Assembly: GCA_035763125.1 (NCBI GenBank)
Contig: DASUBU010000154.1
Span: 1-64,000, forward strand
Source of the DNA: SMAG-U1939 sp035763125
GTDB lineage: Bacteria; Chloroflexota; Ktedonobacteria; Ktedonobacterales; JADMIN01
Length of the DNA: 64,000 nt
Direction: 5' to 3'
Part shown: piece after piece, positions 8,310 through 16,027 of the stretch
Layout: every line of letters starts with the position of its first letter
Position numbering within the stretch: the first letter of the stretch is position 1
Notes under the pieces: model-generated
What the model was told of the DNA's origin: nothing
Databases searched by the model: none
The model's input: the letters and a program-made list of their open reading frames with translations, nothing else
Program-made: the position numbers and the translations under genes

Positions 8310-9494
8310 TCAGGAGTGTGCAGCAAAGAAGGTCACGATATCGCGCGCGAGCCGTTCGGGCTCCTCGGCGGCCGCAAAATGCCCACCGCTCGGCATCAGC
8401 GTCCATTGCGTGACGTTGTAGAGGCGTTCCGCCCATTCGCGCGGGGGCGTGCCCTCATCCATGTACTGATGGGCGAAGACGGCAATTCCGGTCGGCACAT
8501 GGACGAAATCGCCAGGGCCAAGCGTGATACCGTGCCAGCGGTTATCGAAGTAGTCTCGCATGGATGACGTGATAGTCCCTGTGGCCCAGTAGATCATCAG
8601 ATTGGTCAAGAGGAACTCGCGCGAGAAGCGCGCATCGAGGTTGCCCTCCGAGTCCGCCCAGGTCCGCCACTTCTCCACAATCCACCCAGCCAGGCCCGCC
8701 GGTGAATCGTTTAGCCCGTAGCCGAGGGTCTGGGGCTTAGTGGCTTGAATTGCTTTATATCCGCCCTCCGACTGCCAAAACGCCTCGCTGTATGCGAGAT
8801 AGGCGCGCTCGGCCTCGGAGAGTGGCCGGGACCCTGAACCGGTGTAGGGCGCAAGCTCGAAGGTACTCAGATGAACGCCGATCATCGGTGCTGGGTTATC
8901 CAGCCCCATGAACGAGGCAACTCCTGCGCCAAAATCCCCGCCCTGTGCGCCATAGCGTGGATAGCCGAGCCCCTGCATCAGACGGTGCCAAAGATCGGCG
9001 GTGTAACGGTAGTTGACACCTGTGCGCGTGGGTCGCTGGGAAAAGCCATAGCCAGGCAGCGACGGGATGACGACGTCAAACGCGGGACCGACGATGCCGT
9101 GGGCCGTTGGAGCCGTTAGGAGCGGCACAAGCGGCAGCAGCTCGACAAAGGTGCTCGGCCAGCCGTGTGTCAAGATGAGCGGGATCCCGCCTCCGCCCGG
9201 CGCGCGCTCGTGAACGAAGTGGATGCGCACGCCATCGAGCTCGGCACGGAAGTGATGGAACTCGTTCAGCTTACGCTCTTGCGCCCGCCAATCGAACGTT
9301 TCAGCCCAGTACGCCAGCAGCTGACGCAGGTATGCTAGATCGGTGCCCTGCTCCCAGGCAGCGCCCGGCGCCGGATCGGGCCAACGTGTCCTGCCGATGC
9401 GCGCGCGCAGGTCCGCAAGCACCGAGTCCTCCACCTGGATCGAGAATGGCTCGATGGGCAGGGATGGGGGGAATGGCGTACGCTGGCGCTTCAT
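8310..9494 (-). CDS. Epoxide hydrolase (EHN N-terminus plus alpha/beta hydrolase)
   Basis: A 394-residue microsomal-type epoxide hydrolase. The N-terminal EHN region holds RTRWPDP and the long helical segment up to about residue 85. The alpha/beta-hydrolase core has the oxyanion motif HGWPSTFVE, the nucleophile elbow GGDFGAGVA (Asp) and the C-terminal PSGGHFAAAEEPE that supplies the base His. These enzymes open epoxides by an alkyl-enzyme ester. A start at GTG 9521 is possible, but ATG 9494 has GAGGAGGAG about 10 nt upstream. Followed by a DUF4926 gene. Juvenile-hormone-type hydrolase homology does not tell the native substrate. Confidence 0.85.
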   Translation of the reverse strand: MKRQRTPFPPSLPIEPFSIQVEDSVLADLRARIGRTRWPDPAPGAAWEQGTDLAYLRQLLAYWAETFDWRAQERKLNEFHHFRAELDGVRIHFVHERAPGGGGIPLILTHGWPSTFVELLPLVPLLTAPTAHGIVGPAFDVVIPSLPGYGFSQRPTRTGVNYRYTADLWHRLMQGLGYPRYGAQGGDFGAGVASFMGLDNPAPMIGVHLSTFELAPYTGSGSRPLSEAERAYLAYSEAFWQSEGGYKAIQATKPQTLGYGLNDSPAGLAGWIVEKWRTWADSEGNLDARFSREFLLTNLMIYWATGTITSSMRDYFDNRWHGITLGPGDFVHVPTGIAVFAHQYMDEGTPPREWAERLYNVTQWTLMPSGGHFAAAEEPERLARDIVTFFAAHS

Positions 9495-9570
9495 CGGCGT
9501 CGTCTCCTCCTCATACGCCACTATTGTGTACTATTCTACCCTCTAGTGGCTGCCTCTGGGTATGCACTCC

Positions 9571-9579
9571 TGCTATCAT
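9571..9579 (+). promoter_or_regulatory. Extended -10 promoter for comF
   Basis: TGcTATCAT lies 37 nt before the comF start in the gap between the divergent epoxide hydrolase gene and comF. Confidence 0.5.
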
Positions 9580-9615
9580 ACTCAGCAGAACAGTCGCTCG
9601 CGACAGGAGCGCCGC

Positions 9616-10413
9616 ATGCCCGCCCCTGCTTTCGCCGACCTGGGCCAGTCGCTGCTCGATCTGCTGTTCCCGCCGCGCTGTGTCTCGTGCGGCGCGCGGG
9701 GCGCGCTGCTCTGCACCGCCTGCCTCGGCACCATGCGCCCGCCCGCACCGCCGCGCTGCCCGCGTTGCGGGCGCTCGCTCGCCGGCCTACCGAGCTGCCC
9801 CGCGTGCGCGGCGGGCCGCGGTCCGGTTGCGCTCGACTCGGTGCGTGTGGCGACGGTCTATGCTGGACCCGTGCGCAAGGCAATCCACGCGCTGAAGTAT
9901 GAGGACCAGCGCCGGCTCGCCACGCCTCTGGGCGATCTGCTGGCGGCCGTGCTCGCGGACCTGGGCCAGCCGGTGGACGCGCTCGTGCCGGTTCCGCTGC
10001 ACACCACACGCCGGCGGGACCGCGGCTTCAATCAGGCTGAGCAGCTTGCCCGGCGCTGCGCCCGCCGGCTCGATATCGCCTGCCTGCCGGGCGCGCTCGT
10101 CCGCACGCGCGCCACGCCGCCGCAGGTGGGTCTCTCGATCGCCGAACGCCAGCGCAACGTCGCCGGCGCCTTTGCCCTCGCATCGCCCTCGCTCGCCGCG
10201 GGACTTGCCGGCAAACGGTTGGCCATCGTGGACGATGTGACCACCACCGGCAGCACGCTTGAAGCGGCAGCCACTGCCCTGCGCGCCGCCAGCCCTGCCA
10301 GCATTCTCGGCCTGGCCCTCGCTCGCCCGGATCTGGCCGACGATCAGCATATCTCGACGCCGGCCGCCACCGGCAAATGGGCACAAGGTGTAGCACGCGG
10401 GAGCCGGCCGTGA
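9616..10413 (+). CDS. comF: ComF-family phosphoribosyltransferase-like protein
   Basis: A 265-residue ComF homologue. The N-terminal zinc-finger region carries CVSCGARGALLC and CPRCG plus CPAC pairs. The C-terminal type I PRTase domain carries the PRPP-loop motif VDDVTTTGSTL. In transformable bacteria ComF helps DNA uptake; in others the role is unknown. The gene begins at ATG 9616 with AGGAGCG 6 nt upstream; a longer frame to 9562 has no such site. The stop overlaps the next gene by 4 nt (GTGA). Confidence 0.85.
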   Translation: MPAPAFADLGQSLLDLLFPPRCVSCGARGALLCTACLGTMRPPAPPRCPRCGRSLAGLPSCPACAAGRGPVALDSVRVATVYAGPVRKAIHALKYEDQRRLATPLGDLLAAVLADLGQPVDALVPVPLHTTRRRDRGFNQAEQLARRCARRLDIACLPGALVRTRATPPQVGLSIAERQRNVAGAFALASPSLAAGLAGKRLAIVDDVTTTGSTLEAAATALRAASPASILGLALARPDLADDQHISTPAATGKWAQGVARGSRP

Positions 10414-11741
10414 ATACCACTGGCCCTACCCCTGGCGATGTGGAGCTGCTGGTGCTGCTGGTGATGCTGTCGCTGGCGGTGGCGGTGGTCACGCGGCGGC
10501 TGCGCATCCCCTACACACTCGCACTGGTGGTCGCCGGACTCGTGCTGGGTGCCCTGCGGCTGGTGCCCAGCCTGCACCTGAATCCTACAGTGGTGCTCTT
10601 CGTCTTTCTGCCGGCGCTGCTCTTCGAGGGCGCATGGAGCTTGGACATTCGCGCGCTGTACGAGGAATGGCTGGCGATTGCGCTGCTGGCGATACCCGGG
10701 CTGGTCCTCTCGCTGGGAATCGTGGCGCTGGTGGTCCATTTCGGCGCCGCCCTGCCGGTGGGCCTCGCACTGCTGCTCGGCGCAATCGTCTCGCCGACCG
10801 ACCCGATCGCCGTGCTGGCCTTGCTGCGCCAGCTTGGCATGCCCGAGCGGCTGACAACCATCATCGAGGGGGAAAGCCTCTTCAATGACGGCGTCGGCGC
10901 CGCCGCCTTCCAGCTCGTGCTGGGTGCGACACTGCTCGAGCTCGGGCAGGGCGGTCCGCTGGAGGGTCTCAGCACACTGCTCATCGTCCTCAAGGGGCTA
11001 TGGCTCTTCGCCGGGGGGCCTGCGCTGGGCGTCGCTATCGGCCTGGGCGTCACCCTGCTCGTGCGGCGGCTGGAAGAGCCGCTGATCGAAACGACCGTCA
11101 CGTTCTGCGTGGCGTACGGCTCGTACCTGCTGGCGGAGCTGCTTGGCACTTCCGGACTGCTGGCCGTCGTGGGGGCGGGCCTCACGCTCGGCAGCTACGG
11201 CCGCCGGGTGGGCATGGCGAAGCCGACGCTCGACGTGGTGGACACCGTCTGGGAGTTCACCGGCTACCTCGCCAACTCGCTGCTGTTCCTGCTGGTGGGC
11301 ATCCAGATCGGCTCCAGCGACCTGGTGCCGGCACTGCCCGTCATCGGCTGGGCGGTGCTCGGCGTATTCGCCGGCCGCGCGCTGATGGTCTATACGCTGC
11401 TGCCGCTGCACGACGCATTGGTGCGCTTCGCCGGGCGGCACACCACCTCGGAGCGTCCACGCACGTACGGCCACACGCCGCTGCCGCGTATCTGGCGCCC
11501 GCTGATCCTGCTCTCGGGGCTGCGCGGCGCGCTCTCACTGGCGCTGGTGCTCTCGTACCCGGCTGGCTTGCCGGGGCGCGATACACTCGTGCTGGCGGTC
11601 TACGGCGTCGTGCTGGTCACGCTGCTCGGCCAGGGGATCGCGCTGCGTCTGATGCTGCCACGCTGGCCGCGTGCTGAAGCCTCCACCGCCGCCACCACCA
11701 GTTCTCCCACGGGCGGGCCGGACCCTCATGCTATGCTATAA
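10410..11741 (+). CDS. Na+/H+ antiporter, CPA1 (NhaP/NHE) type
   Basis: A 443-residue integral membrane cation/proton antiporter with about 12 hydrophobic helices. Family motifs are visible: GAIVSPTDPIAVLALLRQLG, whose Asp is the ion-binding ND/DP-type residue, and EGESLFNDGVGAAAFQL. They exchange Na+ or K+ for protons across the inner membrane. The start is GTG 10410, whose GTGA overlaps the comF stop, so translation is coupled to comF. The gene's own stop (11739-11741) overlaps the extended -10 for ftsH. Confidence 0.85.
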   Translation: MNTTGPTPGDVELLVLLVMLSLAVAVVTRRLRIPYTLALVVAGLVLGALRLVPSLHLNPTVVLFVFLPALLFEGAWSLDIRALYEEWLAIALLAIPGLVLSLGIVALVVHFGAALPVGLALLLGAIVSPTDPIAVLALLRQLGMPERLTTIIEGESLFNDGVGAAAFQLVLGATLLELGQGGPLEGLSTLLIVLKGLWLFAGGPALGVAIGLGVTLLVRRLEEPLIETTVTFCVAYGSYLLAELLGTSGLLAVVGAGLTLGSYGRRVGMAKPTLDVVDTVWEFTGYLANSLLFLLVGIQIGSSDLVPALPVIGWAVLGVFAGRALMVYTLLPLHDALVRFAGRHTTSERPRTYGHTPLPRIWRPLILLSGLRGALSLALVLSYPAGLPGRDTLVLAVYGVVLVTLLGQGIALRLMLPRWPRAEASTAATTSSPTGGPDPHAML

Positions 11742-11742
11742 T
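11734..11742 (+). promoter_or_regulatory. Extended -10 promoter for ftsH
   Basis: TGcTATAAT is a full consensus -10 with TG extension. It overlaps the stop codon of the antiporter gene, so ftsH has its own promoter inside the preceding gene's end. Confidence 0.6.
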
Positions 11743-11854
11743 CAGGCCGTCGCGCGAGGAACCGTTGGGCAAAGCACACAAGATGGGGCGCAACGGGGCG
11801 CGACGGCGCCGCTGGTGGGACCAGCGAAGCACGACGGGTGGGAGGCTCCGGCAG

Positions 11855-13807
11855 ATGGCGAATCCCCTGCGCTCACGCAACGGCTGGCTGCTGCTGATCA
11901 TCGGCGCGCTGGCGGTGGTGTTCCTTGTGTACGGCATACAGCAGCACAATCAGCCGCGTGATGTGGACCTTTCGACGCTGCTCGCCGATCTGCGCACGGA
12001 CATCACCGTTCACCAGATTGACACCCTCACCCTCAACGGCAACACCCTCACGCTCGAGCGCCCAGGCCACGAGAGCGAGCAGACGGCCGTGAGCAGCAAC
12101 TTCCAGATCAGCGATCTCAAGCGCGATTACGGCATTGACTACGCCGACCCCAACGTCCTGCGCTATAAATACTCCTCGGCTGGCGCGCTCGCCTTCTGGG
12201 GCAATCTGCTGTTCTCGCTGCTGCCGGTGGTGCTGATCGTCGGCGCTTTCCTCTTCATGATGCGCCAGGCCCAGGGGACGAACAATCAGGCGCTCTCATT
12301 TGGCAAGAGCCGCGCACGGATGTTCCTCAGCAACAAGCCGGCCATCACCTTCAGCGATGTGGCGGGCGTGGACGAAGCCAAGCAGGAGCTGCAAGAGGTC
12401 GTCGAGTTTCTCAAGTACCCTGAGAAGTTCGCCGCGCTCGGCGCGCGCGTGCCCAAGGGTGTGCTGTTGGTGGGGCCACCGGGGACCGGCAAGACGCTGG
12501 TGGCGCGCGCGGTGGCCGGCGAGGCCAGCGTGCCGTTCTTCAGCATCAGCGGCTCGGAGTTCGTCGAGATGTTCGTCGGCGTCGGCGCCAGCCGGGTGCG
12601 CGACCTCTTCGAGCAGGCCAAGCGCAATGCGCCTTGCATCGTCTTCGTGGACGAGATTGACGCGGTCGGCCGCCAGCGCGGCGCGGGACTGGGCGGCTCA
12701 CACGATGAGCGCGAGCAGACACTCAATCAGATGCTGGTCGAGATGGATGGCTTCGACTCGAACACCAACGTGATCGTGATGGCGGCCACAAACCGTCCGG
12801 ATGTGCTGGACCCCGCCCTGCTGCGGCCGGGGCGCTTCGACCGGCAGGTGATCCTCGATAAGCCCGACATTCGCGGGCGCGTGGCGATCCTGGGAGTCCA
12901 TGCGCGCGGCAAGCCGCTGGATGGCTCGGTCAACGTCGAGACGCTGGCGCGCCAGACGGCGGGCTTCTCGGGTGCGGATCTCGCCAATCTGCTCAACGAG
13001 GGTGCGATTCTGGCGGCGCGGGCCGGGCAGAAGACGATCTCGATGCGCGAGCTGGAAGAGGCGATTGACCGCGTGGCAGCGGGGCCGGAGCGCAAGAGCC
13101 GTGTGATCAGCGAGCGTGAGAAGGCCGTCACTGCGTATCACGAGGTCGGCCATGCGCTGGTAGCTCGCGCGCTGCCCAACTGCGATCCCGTCCATAAGGT
13201 CTCGATCGTCGCGCGCGGCCCGATGGGTGGCTATACACGCCTGCTGCCATCTGAGGAGCGCTATCTATGGAGCAAGGGCCAGTTCGAGGACTTTCTGGCG
13301 TTCGCGCTGGGCGGGCACGTGGCCGAGCGGCTGATCTTCGGCGAGGTGACGACGGGCGCCTCGAACGACATCGAGCGTGTGACGGCGATGGCGCGCAAGA
13401 TGGTGACGGACTACGGGATGAGCGACCGCATCGGGCCGGTGGCGCTGGGCAAGAAGGAAGAGATGGTGTTCCTGGGCCGCGAGCTGGGCGAGGAACGCAA
13501 CTACAGTGAGGAGACGGCCCGCGAGATTGACGAAGAGGTGCGTGCGATCGTCAAGCGCGCGCTGGAGACGGCCGAGCGCACGCTGACGGAGCATCGCGAC
13601 CGGCTGGTGCTGATGAGCGAGAAGCTGATCCAGTCCGAGACGCTGGAAGGGCCGGAGTTCGAGGCGCTCTTCACGCAGCCGCTGCCGGAGGGCGGGGTGT
13701 ATCCGTCGCTGCCGGCGGCGTCACAGCCAAAGGCGCCCAATCCGGTGACCGAGCACGCCGGCCAGACGGCGGCGTCGCGCCCGAAGTCGCAGGGGTCGCG
13801 CGGGTAG
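11855..13807 (+). CDS. ftsH: ATP-dependent zinc metalloprotease FtsH
   Basis: A 650-residue membrane-bound AAA+ protease that degrades misfolded membrane proteins. Residues 1-27 form a first membrane helix, an extracytoplasmic loop follows, and a second helix spans about 110-130. The AAA domain has Walker A GPPGTGKT, Walker B IVFVDEIDAVGR and the second region of homology RPGRFDRQ. The zinc site is H429-E430-V-G-H433; the canonical motif is HEAGH. The ATG at 11855 has GGGAGG upstream; in-frame TTG/ATG codons at 11765 and 11783 would add a basic N-terminal tail. The C-terminal tail is Pro/Ala-rich. A hairpin array follows the gene. Confidence 0.95.
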   Translation: MANPLRSRNGWLLLIIGALAVVFLVYGIQQHNQPRDVDLSTLLADLRTDITVHQIDTLTLNGNTLTLERPGHESEQTAVSSNFQISDLKRDYGIDYADPNVLRYKYSSAGALAFWGNLLFSLLPVVLIVGAFLFMMRQAQGTNNQALSFGKSRARMFLSNKPAITFSDVAGVDEAKQELQEVVEFLKYPEKFAALGARVPKGVLLVGPPGTGKTLVARAVAGEASVPFFSISGSEFVEMFVGVGASRVRDLFEQAKRNAPCIVFVDEIDAVGRQRGAGLGGSHDEREQTLNQMLVEMDGFDSNTNVIVMAATNRPDVLDPALLRPGRFDRQVILDKPDIRGRVAILGVHARGKPLDGSVNVETLARQTAGFSGADLANLLNEGAILAARAGQKTISMRELEEAIDRVAAGPERKSRVISEREKAVTAYHEVGHALVARALPNCDPVHKVSIVARGPMGGYTRLLPSEERYLWSKGQFEDFLAFALGGHVAERLIFGEVTTGASNDIERVTAMARKMVTDYGMSDRIGPVALGKKEEMVFLGRELGEERNYSEETAREIDEEVRAIVKRALETAERTLTEHRDRLVLMSEKLIQSETLEGPEFEALFTQPLPEGGVYPSLPAASQPKAPNPVTEHAGQTAASRPKSQGSRG

Positions 13808-13849
13808 GGAGTGTCTACTGTACGCCCCCAACGCGATGGGGCACGGCCA

Positions 13850-13871
13850 AGGGCGTCCGCAAGACGCCCCT
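13850..13871. terminator. GGGCGTC hairpin downstream of ftsH
   Basis: GGGCGTC and GACGCCC are perfect 7-nt arms around a CGCAA loop (AGGGCGTCCGCAAGACGCCC). A U-tract is lacking, so termination is uncertain. The left part of this unit recurs in the rarA coding sequence at 20124-20139. Confidence 0.5.
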
Positions 13872-13897
13872 ACAGAAGGCCCCGCGTGGTGATTGCG

Positions 13898-13922
13898 TAG
13901 GGGCGTGCGGCGCACGCCCTGG
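13898..13922. repeat. Second GGGCGTGC hairpin between ftsH and M16 gene
   Basis: GGGCGTGC pairs with GCACGCCC over 8 nt around a GGC loop; it is preceded by GTAG, as in other Chloroflexota intergenic repeats of this style. The 13808-14129 gap otherwise holds no gene. Confidence 0.45.
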
Positions 13923-14129
13923 CAGGCCGCCGACACCACTCGCTCTGTGACACAGTATCGCCTCCAATGGATGAGGCGCGCAAGAGGGATCGGTTGATTT
14001 TCATCCTGCCGCTACCGCCAGTAGGATCACGGCCATGCTCAAGAGAGAGGCTTGGGGGTAAGGACTCCCCTGTGGTAAGGTCTATCCGTCTCCCGTGCGC
14101 TGTCCCTCGCAGGAAGGAACGACGATCCG

Positions 14130-15452
14130 ATGAGCATGCCGACCGGCTCGGGCGCCAGCCCCGATACCCCCCCAAGCCCTGCCCTCGCCCCCAACTACTA
14201 CTTCCACACCTTCCCCAACGGCTTGCAGGTCGCCGGCCAATACATGCCCAGCCTGGCTTCCGTCACCTTCGGCATCCAGCTCGCCGCCGGCATGAAGGGC
14301 GAGCCGGACGAAAAGCTGGGCCTGACGCACCTGCTGAGCGACATGGTCTTCCAGGGCACCGAGACACGCAGCGTGCGCGAGCTCACCGAGGCCTTCGAGG
14401 CCATCGGCGCGCGCAAGGGCGGCGAGACCGGCAACGAGTTCGCGCGCTACTCGGCGCAGGTCGTCGGCAACCGGCTCGACCGCGCGCTCGAATTGATCGC
14501 CGACGTCGTGCTGCACCCCACCTTCCCCGCCGACGAGTTCCAGCAGATGCGCAGCGTCCAGCTCCAGGAGATTCGGCGGCGCGACGACGAGCCGATGCGC
14601 CGCATCTTCGATCTGGTGCGCGAGAAGTTCTACGCCGGCACCACGCTCGCCCGCCGCGGCCTGGGGCTGAAGGAGACCGTCGAGGGGCTGACGCCAGACG
14701 ACCTGCGCGCTTTCTGGCAGACGCACTACCGCCCTCAGGGCGCGCTCTTCGTCATCGCCGGCAACTTCCAGTGGGATCACCTGCTCCAGCAGCTCGACGC
14801 GCACTTCGGCGACTGGCAGGGCACGCCCACATCCGGCCCGACCGACGTACCCAACCCACAGCCGGCCATCAACGTCGAGATTGGCGAGGGGACTCAGGAG
14901 CACATCGGGATGGCGTTCCCTTTCCCGAAGTACGGCGACCCCGACTACTACGCGGCCTACGTCGTCAGCGAGATCTTCGGCGGCGGCATGACCTCGCGTC
15001 TCTTCCGCGAGGTGCGCGAGAAGCGCGGGCTGGTCTATTCGGTGGCCTCGATCTTCGCGCCCAACGGCATCTACGGCGCCGAGTTCCTCTATGCCGGCAC
15101 GACGCCGGAGAAATCGCACGAGACGGTGGCCGTGATGCTCGACGAGATGCGCAAGCTCGGCCGCGAAGGCGTCAGCGACGACGAGCTGGCACGCGCCAAA
15201 GTGCAGCTCAAGAGCGAGCTGGTGATGCGCGGCGAAAGCTCGGCGGCGCGCATGGCGGCGCTGGCGCGCGCGTGGTGGTTCGAGAAGCGCCTGATCACCA
15301 TCCAGGAGATCAAAGAGGCGATTGACGCCGTCACCCGCGACGACATCGTGCGCCTGCTGCGGCGCTACCCGCCGACCGACCGTCTCACCGTCGCCGCCAT
15401 TGGCCCGCGCCCGCAGGAAGAGCTGATCGGCGACGCGCTGGCGGCGGATTAG
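14130..15452 (+). CDS. M16 (pitrilysin-type) peptidase homologue with altered metal motif
   Basis: A 440-residue M16B-like protein of two inverse-symmetric halves. The N-terminal half shows FPNGLQV and the position of the inverted zinc motif HxxEH, but it reads H67-L-L-S70-D71, so the catalytic Glu and the second His are missing. The C-terminal half has the usual GGGMTSRLFREVREKRGLVYSV motif. This is the pattern of non-catalytic M16 partners, which normally pair with an active subunit; no such partner lies in the window. The start has AGGAAGGA about 11 nt upstream. Active-site loss is read directly; function as a scaffold or regulator is inference. Confidence 0.75.
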   Translation: MSMPTGSGASPDTPPSPALAPNYYFHTFPNGLQVAGQYMPSLASVTFGIQLAAGMKGEPDEKLGLTHLLSDMVFQGTETRSVRELTEAFEAIGARKGGETGNEFARYSAQVVGNRLDRALELIADVVLHPTFPADEFQQMRSVQLQEIRRRDDEPMRRIFDLVREKFYAGTTLARRGLGLKETVEGLTPDDLRAFWQTHYRPQGALFVIAGNFQWDHLLQQLDAHFGDWQGTPTSGPTDVPNPQPAINVEIGEGTQEHIGMAFPFPKYGDPDYYAAYVVSEIFGGGMTSRLFREVREKRGLVYSVASIFAPNGIYGAEFLYAGTTPEKSHETVAVMLDEMRKLGREGVSDDELARAKVQLKSELVMRGESSAARMAALARAWWFEKRLITIQEIKEAIDAVTRDDIVRLLRRYPPTDRLTVAAIGPRPQEELIGDALAAD

Positions 15453-15464
15453 CCCGCCTGAATG

Positions 15465-15473
15465 TGGTATACT
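15465..15473 (+). promoter_or_regulatory. Extended -10 promoter for small gene at 15564
   Basis: TGgTATACT sits 15 nt past the M16 stop and about 90 nt before the 62-residue gene. Confidence 0.5.
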
Positions 15474-15563
15474 GTGCTGTGCGCGTAACTCAAGATTCCG
15501 CGGTCCCGCGCGGCCGCCGAGATAGACGACGTCTCGACCAGGTACACGTGAAAGAGGACGATG

Positions 15564-15752
15564 ATGGCAAAGAAGGGCCAGCTTTCCAAGACAGCGCGCG
15601 CCTCACTGGCACAGCGCGACGAAACGAACTTCGTGACTGAGCGCGTGTGCGAGCAGTGCGGCCAGCCGATCATGCTCAAAGAGCTGCAGCCGGTCAAGGT
15701 GATGGGCCAGGGGATGGTCTATTACCACAAGCAGCACTTCAACGCCGGCTAG
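15564..15752 (+). CDS. Short zinc-ribbon-like protein
   Basis: A 62-residue protein with a basic N-terminus, a CEQCGQ knuckle in the middle and an HKQHF stretch near the C-terminus, so a single zinc site with C2H2-like ligands is plausible. Its own promoter and a GAGG before the ATG support it as a real gene. A second ATG at 15561 is in frame. No family was recognised. It is isolated by a terminator-like hairpin downstream. Confidence 0.6.
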   Translation: MAKKGQLSKTARASLAQRDETNFVTERVCEQCGQPIMLKELQPVKVMGQGMVYYHKQHFNAG

Positions 15753-15783
15753 ATCGCCCAGCGCCTCATCTCCGTGAGGGCGT

Positions 15784-15802
15784 GTAACAGACGCCCCGCG
15801 TC
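15784..15802. repeat. GGGCGT/ACGCCC hairpin
   Basis: GGGCGT and ACGCCC arms lie around a 7-nt loop just after the 62-residue gene. It belongs with the other GGGCGT-type hairpins of this window. Confidence 0.35.
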
Positions 15803-15870
15803 CGCGGCGCGCCTTCGCGCTGTAGGCCGCTGTATGGCAGCAATCATACTGAGGCGCCCTACACGCCCGG

Positions 15871-15907
15871 ATGCAACGCCCCTGTACATTGGTACGGGGG
15901 CGTTTTC
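15871..15907 (+). terminator. Rho-independent terminator before MFS gene
   Basis: AACGCCCC-T-GTAC pairs with GTAC-G-GGGGCGTT around an ATTG loop, a stem of about 13 bp with one wobble, followed by TTTT. It is the strongest intrinsic terminator on the plus strand and could end transcription of the 62-residue gene. Confidence 0.6.
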
Positions 15908-15951
15908 GCTGGCTCGTCGTATGATGTGCATCGAACACAAAGCGCTCACAA

Positions 15952-15983
15952 ACGTTGACGTTTACGTTAATCTACGCTATACT
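15952..15983 (+). promoter_or_regulatory. Consensus promoter with ACGT direct repeats, MFS gene
   Basis: TTGACG and TATACT are separated by exactly 17 nt, a near-perfect sigma-70-type promoter. Three ACGTT units with 6-nt period (15952-15968) cover the -35 and the first part of the spacer, where a repressor or MerR-type activator could bind. Confidence 0.6.
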
Positions 15984-16027
15984 CTCTGAAGGAGCAGGCG
16001 ACAGCGATTGGGAGGAGGCTGGGGGAC

